Notes under the pieces: generated by a model
What the model was told of the DNA's origin: nothing
Databases searched by the model: none
What the model saw: only the letters and a program-made list of their open reading frames with translations
Assembly (NCBI GenBank): GCA_003427395.1
Contig: BFEA01000313.1
Coordinates: forward strand, 473,312 to 537,311
From: Chara braunii
Taxonomy: Eukaryota; Streptophyta; Charophyceae; Charales; Characeae
DNA: 64,000 nucleotides
Reading direction: 5' to 3'
Position numbers and translations under genes: made by a program
Part shown: positions 10,983 through 19,593 of the stretch, in pieces
Layout of the letters: each line of letters starts with the position of its first letter
Position numbering within the stretch: position 1 is the stretch's first letter

Positions 10983-12761
10983 AGCTCGCCTGAGGTCAGG
11001 ACAGTCCCTCTTCACGTGATCATCTGCCCTGCAATAGATGTAGGAATTCCTAGGAGTAGTGGGTCTCTCTTCAGGCCCCTAATAGTTGGCCTTCTCGCAG
11101 ACCTAACATCTTGGGTGGACGGTCTCAAGAACTTGGGATAGTTTGGAGATTTTGGGTACCCGGGTGACGCAGGATATCCTCCTCGATCATACTGCCCAAG
11201 TGGATCTTCCCGATGACCTCCTCCTTGCTCTGTCCTCTCGTAACCGCCACGATATCCATCATGGCGGTCCCTGTTCGATTCCCATCTGCCGCGGGAGTCG
11301 TCTCTGTCCCTCGGGTTAAAATTACCTGGGCTCCGATATCCTTCCATGTTCCCTCTATATCCGGGATTGCGCGGGTATTGTTTCAGTCTTCCCCCTCGGC
11401 TAAAAGCGTGTCAGTCTCCTCATCCCTACGTCGCCATGCATCGTCGTCCCTCTCTTTCGCGTGATAGTCCGCTAGTGTGCGAGGGTTTCTATCCTCCATG
11501 CTCCTCCATGGGTCGGTGGTCCTGCGGTCCCATCGTAAGGAATAGGGGGACCCTGACTTGTCTCGATAAGTAGTGGCCCCCGTCTTTGTCTCGATATTGA
11601 TCATTTGCCTGGCCAATCCCTTCATTATCTCTCTCATTTCTCTCACCTCGTCTATCACCGTCTCTCTGTTTCTCGGTCGGTGTGGTCTGTCCTTATCCAT
11701 TAAATATCGTTGTTCCGCCCAAGGCTGATCGTCAAAGTCTGGACACCTCTCCTCATTGTACTCTCGATAGAGGGAGAAGTCCCGACGTTGCATTCCTCTC
11801 CAAATTAGGTCCTTGTAGTCGTCGGCTTCAGCCTTCATCGCCAACTTGAGCACCGACGCAAAATCTAACTTATCGTGAGACATCTCTCTCATTACTCCCT
11901 TCTGCTTACCTTTAGGTAGTCGACCGATGAAGGTCGCGCATCTTTTGACCTCCGACAACTTCCCTTTTGCAATAAGGGCATCGAATATCTTCTGGAACCG
12001 CCTCCCAAAGGCTTGGACACTCTCGTCCTCCCCCTGAGCCATCACCTCAAAATCTCAGATGGAATACTTGACGTCTTCCAGCTTAAAGAACTCATAGAGA
12101 ATGGCTCTGTAGGTAGTCTACCTCCTGTCCTTCGGTCGAGCCTCTTTAATCACTTGACTCAAGCTCGGGTCCGTGTTAAGTAACAAGTTATCTATAATTT
12201 CGTCCTCCGACCATTGACTACAGTATCCGTGCAGCGTCCACTTCTCGAGATACTTGGTGATACTGTATCCCTTGAAAATAGGGGGTTTGGATATCACTCA
12301 GAAGGTTGGTGCGAGATGATGTACGTATCTCTCCTCTCGTAAGGTAGGGAGTACGACTCGCCCGTCTGCAAGTCGTAGATCCTCCTGGGCGGTGTGACTC
12401 TCTCTTTGTCTCTCCAAAGCTGCTCCCGAATGTACTAGTCCGTCCAGTCATCCCTACCTCGGTCACCTCTAGCGTCTCTTCGTTCGTACGTAGGTGAGCG
12501 TCAAACGGTCGACTCTCGCCGAAAACTCGGAGGTTCGGTTCTGCTCTCCATCCGTACTACCGTGGCGGCCTTGTTTGGCTCTGCAATGACCGGACAGGCC
12601 ATTACCTTTGGCTTCCCGTCGTCGGGTTGCTCTATACATCTCAATGGAGCGTTCTGTCGGATACGCTCCTTGAGGTCTCGGAGAGCGCGATACGATGATG
12701 CCCGGTACACAGCAGTCTGTTGTTCCACATCCGAATGTGGACCCATCGTGTCCGACTGCAT
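10983..12761 (-). pseudogene. Gag of element A, frameshifted
   Basis: Begins MQSDTMGPHSDVEQQ at 12,761. The first 86 residues are open, then frames shift. A central capsid-like part lies at 12,045-11,383 (ESVQAFGRRFQKIFDALIAKG, WRGMQRRDFSLYREY) and an RG/DR/YP-rich part follows. A zinc-knuckle-like motif at about 11,045-11,005 reads YIYCRADDHVKRDC: it fits CX2CX4HX4C except that the first Cys is Tyr, as in B. Gag would form the virus-like particle and bind the genomic RNA. The segment SPYSLRWDRR...DPWRSMEDRNPR is shared with accessory protein R2. Confidence 0.85.
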
Positions 12762-12829
12762 ACACTTTACTTCCCTTTCTGGCTTGATTTTATTTCAGGA
12801 GTCTATTATCCTTATCACCCGAGCAAGCA

Positions 12830-13010
12830 GCCCGGACCTAACGTCAAAACAGGCAACCCGAACCTAATGTTAGAACCAACAGCCCGGACCTAATGTCATG
12901 ACAGGCAGTCCGGACCTAATGTCAGAACTAGTAGCCTGGACCTAATGTCAGAGCCGACAGTCCGGACCTAATGTCAGAACCGACAGTCCAGACTTAATGT
13001 TAGAACCAGT
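12830..13010. repeat. 26-bp tandem repeats before gag (element A)
   Basis: About seven imperfect copies of a 26-bp unit containing ggacctaatgtcagaacc. The same array, in the matching place and orientation relative to gag, occurs in element B at 39,722-39,862. Being kept in two diverged elements suggests a cis-acting role, perhaps upstream of gag expression; this is inference. Confidence 0.9.
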
Positions 13011-13349
13011 TCTGTCGATTTCTAAATGCCTAACCGCCCTCAATATTACTATCAGTCTTCCGCTCTCATCTCGGATCTTGTGTATCCCTTCAATACCTAG
13101 TATCCCACTATCAAGGAAAAGTCGCCCTTCCTGACCTTCTATACAGACAACACCTCTCTTGACCTCTAACACTCCTGTCTCGGGGCACCTGACTCCCCTA
13201 CAAATCGCATTCCCTATAGCGCATAACTCCTCGCAAGTACAAACTCGCAACCGCTCTCGTAAATCGATCGATGTCCTCCTCTCTAGGTCGTCCAACTCTT
13301 GTCGTACTGCACTAGCTCCCGCCAGCGGGTACTCACTTCCTCTTGCCAT
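13010..13349 (-). CDS. Accessory protein U of element A, unknown function
   Basis: Start chosen at MARGSEYPLAG (13,349), which would overlap the normal end of P3 by ~17 nt, as seen in B. About 110 residues before the frame enters the 26-bp repeats. The C-terminal half (VVCIEGQEGRLFLDSGILGIEG, then RLIVILRAV) looks strand-rich. A cysteine cluster (VCTCEELCAIGNAICRGVRC) might bind metal, but B has lost much of it. No known family recognised. The frame runs on to 12,948 through the repeats, which is probably not original. Confidence 0.5.
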
Positions 13350-13437
13350 CAAACCCCTGATGTCGTAAGGCAAGTTTAACCACGGTGCCGAAGTTTCTCT
13401 TCTGCGCAATCTGATACGGAGTTGGAGGCTTAGGGAG

Positions 13438-13827
13438 TCATTCAAAGATCATTATCCGCGTGTTCCAGTTAACGTTTCCCCCCAGGGATAGTAACCTATC
13501 TCTTTCACTTTCTACAAACTCTTCCGCACGCTTCCAACATCGACCGTACACAAGATCCACTTCTCTCTCCCTAGGCAGGTAGATCCTCACATCATACAAG
13601 TCTAAATGGATAAACACAACGGTCATCACATAAAGACGTATCTCCTCTCATCCGCTATCCACAAGCTCGTACCTCTCTACCTCATACAGGATCGCTTCTT
13701 TCGTCCCTAGGGAACTCAACAGGCCACAGATAGTCGCTAGGCTCTCCTTGGGCGGTCTGTTTTTGGCAAGAAACCTCTCTCTTCTCAACTCCAGGTCGCG
13801 ACTAGAGATGTTTCTCCCTTCACTCAT
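13438..13827 (-). pseudogene. Accessory protein P3 of element A, interrupted
   Basis: Counterpart of the intact P3 in B (38,960-39,454). It is in one frame with a TGA at about 13,650-13,648 (B has TGG in DSGWKE) and a TGA at 13,440-13,438 (B has GGG in FEGLPKPP). P-family signature: PYEV/LYEVERYE near residue 50, YDVRIYLPRERE in the middle, W-x-R-A and a final IFEGLP-type motif. ATG at 13,827 lies 9 nt after the P2 stop. Confidence 0.85.
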
Positions 13828-13836
13828 TCCCACATC

Positions 13837-14334
13837 CTATTTTCTTCTTGTCGATTTCTTGGGACCACTCCTCGTTCCGACCATCCTAGCGAAGTCTACT
13901 ATTGCCTCCCCACCATTTCTCTCTAATCCTCGGTCCGGAATCGGCGGTCTTGGCAACCCGTCAAAAATCGAAATGTCGTCACAGGCTTCAACAGTTTTCC
14001 CTAAATCTTCCAATCTCTTATTCTCTTCCCTTAACTTCCAGGGGGCTATCCTCCAGCACCTCGTGTAGACACTGAACTCCTCGTGCTCCCTAGGTAAATA
14101 TATACCTACGTGGTATACCCCTAAGTCGGGAAAGTATACGATCGTTACATAAAACTGATTTATGTTCCAACCGCTGTTTGCTTCCTGATACCTGACTACC
14201 TCGTAGGGAAAAATTTCCCGTCTGCTAATTGCGCTCAAACTTTTGAGTACTTTCTCGTGCTCAAGTTTACTGGGTCCGCTCCATTCAAAAAACTTCCGCC
14301 TTCTTCGCGCTAGCTCCTCCTCCGGTAGTGACAT
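13837..14334 (-). CDS. Accessory protein P2 of element A, unknown function
   Basis: Intact, 165 residues from MSLPEEELARRR. P-family member: EIFPYEVVRYQ (~residue 47), GWNINQFYVTIVYF, VGIYLPREHEEF (~88), RCW, a charged helix WKLREENKRLEDLGK and IFDGLPRPP (~130), then a basic C-terminus. P1, P2 and P3 share this order and are tandem duplicates by descent. Spacing: 24 nt after T, 9 nt before P3. No signal peptide or membrane segment. The alternation of strand-like and helical stretches suggests a compact globular fold. Function not known; it is one of the best preserved frames of the element. Confidence 0.8.
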   Translation of the reverse strand: MSLPEEELARRRRKFFEWSGPSKLEHEKVLKSLSAISRREIFPYEVVRYQEANSGWNINQFYVTIVYFPDLGVYHVGIYLPREHEEFSVYTRCWRIAPWKLREENKRLEDLGKTVEACDDISIFDGLPRPPIPDRGLERNGGEAIVDFARMVGTRSGPKKSTRRK

Positions 14335-14358
14335 CTCTTATCCGTCCCCATGAGCCAC

Positions 14359-14873
14359 CTAGCATTCCATCGCAGTTAACACTAGGGCCAACGGGATTCT
14401 CTCCGCAGAATTGTCTAAGAATGCGTAGAACGTCTCGAAGTCGTCTATATCCCAAAATCTACAACATCCGCTAAGGTCTTAATCATTTCCTTCCAGTACC
14501 GGTTGTGAACCTTGAGCATTCTAAGAACGAAGCTGTCCACTATGAACCCCGTTAACTCTCCAGCCTTCTTCGCCTCCCTCTCCAAGAGTCTCACAACCTC
14601 TCTAGGGGACTTGTGCCACGCTCTACACAAGGGTTGCTCATCGAAGGAAGACACACACAATACATACTTAATCAGACGCACACGCTCCTCTCCTACCCAG
14701 AGTCCGGTCTTTCGCGCTTCCCTCACCGCTTGTCGAGTACACTTTGCTTCTTCGATCACATTGAGCCTCGCTAGGTGTTATAATTGTATCACTACACAGA
14801 CCGCCGATCCATCTAACTTCCCTATGACATGCAAGGAAAACTTATCATTGGTATACTCACTCATTTCGCTCAT
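14359..14873 (-). pseudogene. Accessory protein T of element A, interrupted
   Basis: Starts MSEMSEYTNDKFSLHVIGKLDG. A TAA at ~14,775 replaces a codon open in B, and a 2-nt loss near 14,440 shifts the frame before the last ~30 residues. Conserved with B: TRQAVREAR, LWVG, KYVLCV, RAWH, LLEREAKKAGE and HNRYWKEMIKTL. Mostly helical in appearance. Begins 9 nt after S and ends 24 nt before P2. No known family recognised. Confidence 0.75.
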
Positions 14874-14882
14874 CGTCTCCTT

Positions 14883-15230
14883 TCATTGCCCCGACGTTCC
14901 TTCTACATCATCATTTTCTTTCAGTGCTGTAGCCTCTGACCGCTCCTCTGACCTTTCCGCCGACTTCAATGACCGCTCTGATCCCTCGCTATTATGATCT
15001 CTCGCCTTGACGCTTTCCAGAAAGTCTAAACGCCACCTCCTGAAGAATTCTCTGTCCTCTCTAAAGAGTCTCTCTAACGCCCTCGTCGCTGCTTCTATTC
15101 TATGCAACTCACTCTCACTCTTGTTGGATCCACATTCCCGAATCTTGTTACCCAGCTCCTTGATTTGTTTTGACACGGGGTCTAAGATACGATCCTTGAC
15201 TCTCTTCTGCCTCTCTTCTATATTTTTCAT
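14883..15230 (-). CDS. Accessory protein S of element A, coiled-coil-like
   Basis: About 115 residues from ATG 15,230 (MKNIEERQKRVKDRI). Highly charged, heptad-like N-terminal half (VSKQIKELGNKIREC, RIEAATRALERLFRED) and a Ser/Glu/Arg-rich tail. Probably a coiled-coil oligomerisation protein; role unknown. In B the gene is frameshifted and partly duplicated by an assembly artefact. It lies 33 nt after R2 and 9 nt before T. Confidence 0.7.
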   Translation of the reverse strand: MKNIEERQKRVKDRILDPVSKQIKELGNKIRECGSNKSESELHRIEAATRALERLFREDREFFRRWRLDFLESVKARDHNSEGSERSLKSAERSEERSEATALKENDDVEGTSGQ

Positions 15231-15263
15231 TCTCTGCAACTCTCTCTAAGCTCCAAACGCCTA

Positions 15264-15716
15264 TCACATCTTACTCCGAGCTTTCGTGGGTGTCTCGTCT
15301 CGAACTATCTCTAAGCACACTCTTCCCTTCACGCACAGAGTCACCTCATACACCATCCAACCTTGTGTTGTTACTTCTCTCAGCGCTCCTAACCTCTGCT
15401 CTCCTATGACATCCTCGACAAGTTCCTTGTATTCACTATCCGAGAGTTCCTCATTTATACTCACCCTCATCAGAATCTGTCGTGTCCTGTCGTCGGGTGC
15501 TAAGTGTCTAGAAACAGCTCGAGCATACGGGAGTCGTCGCAAGGAGGACTCATATCACTCATCAGCTGGCAGACGGCTCGTCACTCTCTCATGAGCGGTC
15601 ACTCGAGGATTCCTATTATCCACGCTCTTCCAGGAGTCAGATCCTCTGCGATCCCACCGAAGAGAGTATGAAGCCCGCGGTCTATGTCGATATAGCGCTG
15701 GCTCACGCTTGGTCAT
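15264..15716 (-). pseudogene. Accessory protein R2 of element A (one stop)
   Basis: Counterpart of the intact R2 in B. One TGA at 15,557-15,555 splits it. The N-terminus (SYSLRWDRRGSDSWKS, DNRNPRV) is related to a Gag segment. The C-terminal domain, open on its own from 15,542, is the R domain: QILMRVSINEELSDSEYKEL, GALREVTTQ, YEVTLCVKG and EIVRDETPTKARSKM. R1, immediately upstream, has the same domain, so the pair arose by duplication. Function unknown. Confidence 0.8.
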
Positions 15717-15732
15717 GACAAAGCAGCTCGAC

Positions 15733-16014
15733 TCATACCCTGCCCCTGGCTTCCACTACCGTCTCGTCAAAGAACAACTCCGCTCGTAGATATCCAGCCG
15801 ACCATACCATGACCTCGTACGTTATCTTTGTCTGAAAAGTCACGCATGCGAGGACTCCTGACCGGTACTCACGTATGAATTCTCTGGCTCGTCGAAGGAA
15901 CTCCTGTTCTGTCAGGTCCTCGTCTATGTGTGCTCTGAGTAAGACAATGACCGTGAAACCTTCGTCCACTAATTGCCGGCTTACATTAACCCCTGTAGTC
16001 GTCCGACCTGACAT
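15733..16014 (-). CDS. Accessory protein R1 of element A, unknown function
   Basis: Intact, 93 residues from MSGRTTTGVNVSR (ATG 16,014), 5 nt after the Q3 stop. The ATG of R1 in B (36,634) falls at the same distance, which supports this start over the longer frame from 16,092. R domain: FTVIVLLRAHIDEDLTEQEF, SGVLACVTFQTKITYEVMVW and RAELFFDETVVEAR. Pattern: strand, helix, strand-strand, ending in DET-x-x-x-A-R. No known family recognised. Confidence 0.75.
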   Translation of the reverse strand: MSGRTTTGVNVSRQLVDEGFTVIVLLRAHIDEDLTEQEFLRRAREFIREYRSGVLACVTFQTKITYEVMVWSAGYLRAELFFDETVVEARGRV

Positions 16015-16019
16015 GCCTC

Positions 16020-16775
16020 CTATCGCTGGTCCTCGAACAGATACCTCAGCTCCTCCAAGCCAACGTACCTGTCCTCTACGAGTATTCGGCAATAGTCAAT
16101 CAGATCGACCGGCCTCAAACAGTCTATCCAACAAGTGACATTGATCAGGTCTCTTAGCGTCTCCTTGTCCGATTGTCCCCACCTCACACAGATTGCGTAG
16201 TAAGCCTCCTTAAATCGAGGCGCTAGCCCTAACCAGAGCGTGTACAGCGTGTGGTTAACTGCTTTAGTCATACAGTCCACGCTCCCATAGGTTTGTTTTA
16301 TTACAAAAGCGGGGACATCCAACTTCCAGCTCTCTATAGGATAGTAGATTGGGCGCGAGGGCCCGATTATGACGCGGACGGTCAACGGTCTCTCTCCTGC
16401 AAAACTCGTCAGTCGCCGTCTCACTATTGATTCCGCTAAGACTTCGTACTTCCACCAATCTTTGCTAACACCGGCGAGTGTGAGCCCTATCTCAAGGTCT
16501 CTTGTTTTCTCAAACACAAGATGCCCTATCCCCTCCAGTCGTCGGGGGATATCAAACCCTTTATCTTCTAAGATCACCGTCCACAAGAAGCCGCCCCTAG
16601 CCAACCAAGTACCAAAGTGCCGAACCAGTACGCTCGCTATCTCCTCTAAGCATACCGGAAGAGGAACATCGTACCCCACAGCCGTCTCTCTCGGCCCTAT
16701 CAGCTTCCTCACTCTATAGGAGTTTGAATCGCGCGTTAGAACGTAAGCCGACCATACATCCGAGTCACTCCTCAT
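16020..16775 (-). CDS. Accessory protein Q3 of element A, unknown function
   Basis: Intact, ~251 residues. Q-family layout: an N-terminal part with RVRKLIGPRE and VPLPVCLEEIAS, a middle part with LTSFAGERPLTVRVIIGP, and a C-terminal helical part (FVIKQTYGSVDCMTKAV, FKEAYYAICVRWGQSDKE, VEDRYVGLEELRYLFED) that lines up with the ends of Q1 and Q2. In Q1 and Q2 the corresponding ends read YFTYIGRLFSED and YLEGVRQLLSE. Tightly spaced: about 37 nt after P1 and 5 nt before R1. No membrane segments. The frame is open in A but broken in B. Confidence 0.78.
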   Translation of the reverse strand: MRSDSDVWSAYVLTRDSNSYRVRKLIGPRETAVGYDVPLPVCLEEIASVLVRHFGTWLARGGFLWTVILEDKGFDIPRRLEGIGHLVFEKTRDLEIGLTLAGVSKDWWKYEVLAESIVRRRLTSFAGERPLTVRVIIGPSRPIYYPIESWKLDVPAFVIKQTYGSVDCMTKAVNHTLYTLWLGLAPRFKEAYYAICVRWGQSDKETLRDLINVTCWIDCLRPVDLIDYCRILVEDRYVGLEELRYLFEDQR

Positions 16776-16812
16776 CACGCCATCCGTCTCATGGATGCGA
16801 GTGCGAATGTCC

Positions 16813-17286
16813 CTAATCTCTGATCCGTGTGACCAACTCTATCATCTTGTGCCATCCATACCTAGATAGGTTTTTCCGTATGGCTTGAGGAGCCGAAATC
16901 CCTTCAAACACTTCGATCCCAGTATCCCAACTAACTACCTTCCCTTCTTGTTGTAATCGTACCACCTCTCCAACCACCAATCTAGCAGCGCTCTTCCAAG
17001 CCTTCTCACTCAGTCCCCCCCTTGCCCGGGTCGCAGGAATATAGTTTTGCACGTCGTATTCGTCTAGGCTAACAAAGCGATAGGTAAGAATATACATGCG
17101 CCAAGGATCTATCCCTCCTCCCTGGACATAGTCGTATGTAATGAGCTCGTATGGGAGAACATCTCTCCTTGTCTTCTCGTTCAGAGATCGTATGACGTCA
17201 TTGATTTCCTCTCTCGTAGGGCCTCGTCCCTCGGTGAGTAGCTGGTCCCAATATACCCGTCTAAAGGACATGACATGTCTGCCCAT
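16813..17286 (-). CDS. Accessory protein P1 of element A, unknown function
   Basis: Intact, 157 residues from MGRHVMSFRRVYWDQLL. P-family features: TREEINDVIRSLNEKTRR helix, LPYELITYDYVQGGG (~residue 43), MYILTYRFVSLDEYDV, a charged helix with RLVVGEVVRLQQEGK, then WDTGIEVFEGI (~120). Compared with P2 and P3 it has extra residues in the centre and a longer C-terminus (KNLSRYGWHKMIELVTRIRD). Also intact in B and present as a broken third copy at 3,500-3,987. Confidence 0.8.
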   Translation of the reverse strand: MGRHVMSFRRVYWDQLLTEGRGPTREEINDVIRSLNEKTRRDVLPYELITYDYVQGGGIDPWRMYILTYRFVSLDEYDVQNYIPATRARGGLSEKAWKSAARLVVGEVVRLQQEGKVVSWDTGIEVFEGISAPQAIRKNLSRYGWHKMIELVTRIRD

Positions 17287-17500
17287 CTGTAATCCCCACC
17301 ATCGTCTCTACCTCTCTCCGAGCTTCTTTCTCCTTCCACCACGCGTAGCCTCTGTCACTGAACCTCGTCCGCGTCCAGCATATCCACATCAGCATCCTCA
17401 CCTATCTCGCGCCCCAAGGGATATGCCTCTGCCCCTCGGCTCGGTGGAGGTGCCCCCAACGGTCGGCCCCACGCTCGTCAAGTCTCGGACCTACCCAAGG

Positions 17501-18403
17501 TTAACCCTGATCTCCCCAAGGCTCTATGTCCTCCAAATCCTCCCACTCTCTATCATCCGCATACCAGCCAAGGTCCTCTCTCTCCGGGGATATCCGCTGA
17601 CAGTGCTCCTCAACCTCCTAGTGGGAAATGAGGAGGGCAGGTCTGCTATCACTAGTCTCGCTCAAAAGCTGCCTCACACCCTCTAAGTAATCCAAGGGTC
17701 TCTGAACCTCTCTCTCTAACTCTAACCAAAACTCTGGGGGCTGGTACGGGAAAGACAACTCGTGGTCCTCAGACGGTGTTAGAGCTCGAATGAACTCTAT
17801 CAACTGGAGCCCTATCTCCCCAACAAGAGGCCCCGTGACGGACTGCGCGTAAGCAATCCAATCTCGGTCCGTCGGTCCTCTACCCAATCCATCCAACTCG
17901 AGGCTGGCAAAATAAGTCTCGGCAATGTGGCCCAGACCCCAGAGCTCCTCTGCTACAAAAGTCGGAACACCCACTCGCAGTCGCACTACCCTAGCTGGAC
18001 CATACAAGCTCTCGACCTCCTTGCGAAAGCCCTCTGCAACATCTGACAGAATGACTCTTGCCTCCTGCTCACCTCGCCAATGATAATGGACTAGCCCCTC
18101 ATAATAGACCGTCGCCCCTACCGTGCGAGAGTAATAAATGTGGCATGTTGCCTCTATACTCGTCGTCCCGGGTGCTCGCCACCGCTGGCTGTCCGACTCA
18201 AAACTCTCAACCACGTAGGTCTACAAGTATATGTCGGGCTTTAACAGCGTCGACCTCCACCGGGTCTGAAACCCGGATCCACATCCAACCACACTCTTGG
18301 GCGGTAGATCAAATTCTAGTATGCTGGGTGCCACGATCTCGGGGACTCTAGGCCATCTAGCATCACCGATGGGGAGTTCGACTCTGTCGACCGACTCTAC
18401 CAT
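17501..18403 (-). pseudogene. Accessory protein Q2 of element A, interrupted
   Basis: One frame from MVESVDRVELPIGDARWP to a TAA at 17,503-17,501 with two stops: a TAG after DIYL at about 18,220, also present in B, and a TAG at 17,620-17,618 where B has TGG. Q-family features: ILEFDLPPKS near the start, GATVYYEGLVHYHW, VGVPTFVAEELWGLGHIAE, IGLQLIEFIRAL and YLEGVRQLLSET. The shared first stop sits where Q1 has a Trp (WLWTY versus YL-stop-TY). Confidence 0.82.
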
Positions 18404-18550
18404 CTGATCACACTCTGCAGCTACCCGACGCCGATGACTCGCTCCGCTCGATCGTCACCTCTCCGGCTCCGTACTATCCTCAACGTCACTCTCTTGTCAA
18501 CAACCCTCCGATCCGAATCCTCCCTCGCACGTGCCGCTCCGCACCCTCTC

Positions 18551-19593
18551 CTAGGCCCTGACGGCGACTCCTATCCTAGGGAAGTGAGCGTCGGCCACGT
18601 CGAGCTCCTCTCCTGACTCAGCGCCCTCACTCTCGGAGTCGATCCAATCAGGCTCCCAGACCTCCTCGTCGTCGTCCCTGACCCACTTGTCGTCGTCCGA
18701 CTCGTCTTCTATACGGTACGGAGGGAGTCCTATCACGCGATAATACCACGATAGTTGGTAGTCGTATATCAGAGGTCATGCGTCCTCACTCCACCAGCTG
18801 CCCCAATCCTCCGAGAAGAGCCTACCTATATAGGTGAAATACTCAGGCCCTGCCCGGAGCTCCCGATCCAACAGGTCCCACACGTACGAGGGCGGGGGCA
18901 CGCCCCTCTCGCAATCGTCTCCTAGGAGCGTCTCAGCTCTATGAGCGGAATCCTCTCGTCCCCCCAGCGAAGTCTTGCAGTCGTGAGGGAGTAGTATATA
19001 TAGCAAGTGTCGAGGTATCCTCCGCCTAAGAGCTCAAGCTCTTTGAAAGTGAGGTAAGCCTCAACCAAGCCACCCGCTCCTCCGAAAACTGAGCCTGCCA
19101 CGAAAGCGGGGAGAACCGCTCTCAAGCTAGTCCCCGAATATGGAAAAAAAACGTATCGTGCTATCAGGAGATCCCCCGTGATAGTGAGGGGAGGTCGCCC
19201 GTGAAACAAGGTCAACGAGTCCTGCCCATCGTCTACTCGAAACGCGTCAACCTCCTCCTGTAAATATCGTGGGGCTCTACTGATGACCCAACTGGTCCCC
19301 CACGTCACGGGACTCAAAGCAGCCTCCTTAGCCGTCTCTTCCCCCAGGTATAGGTAGGCTCTTACTAATCCACCCATCAGGTCCCCCTGCTCTCCCCTCT
19401 GGTGCTCTCTGTACGTCCATAGCCAAGCACCGGAGGACAAGAGGACAGACCTCCACCGGAACTGGCCATCGTGCCAGCGAGTGGGTCGCGCGGGGAGCGT
19501 GAACTCCACTAAGTCCCCCTCTATAAGCTCGGAGGGTTCTACTTCCCATGCGCGATCAGCCTCATGCACCTCCACGTCCTCGAGCGGCCACAT
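18551..19593 (-). pseudogene. Accessory protein Q1 of element A, frameshifted
   Basis: Starts MWPLEDVEVHEADRAWEV, the first gene of the cassette. 223 residues are open, then one missing T near 18,927 (B has ctccttagg, A ctcctagg) shifts the frame, and a TGA lies at 18,778-18,776. Features: LVEFTLPARPTRW, FRWRSVLL, WLWTYRE, GGLVRAYLYLGEETAKEA, LPAFVAGSVFGGAGGLVEAY, then a strongly acidic tail (DESDDDKWVRDDDEEVWEP) absent from Q2 and Q3. A similar acidic tail ends the first Q-like gene of element E. Function unknown. Confidence 0.82.

Noticed and set aside
12830-13010. Regular ~26-bp repeats resembling a CRISPR array
   Set aside because: Units are adjacent without unique spacers, imperfect, and lie within a eukaryotic retrotransposon; a plain tandem repeat.
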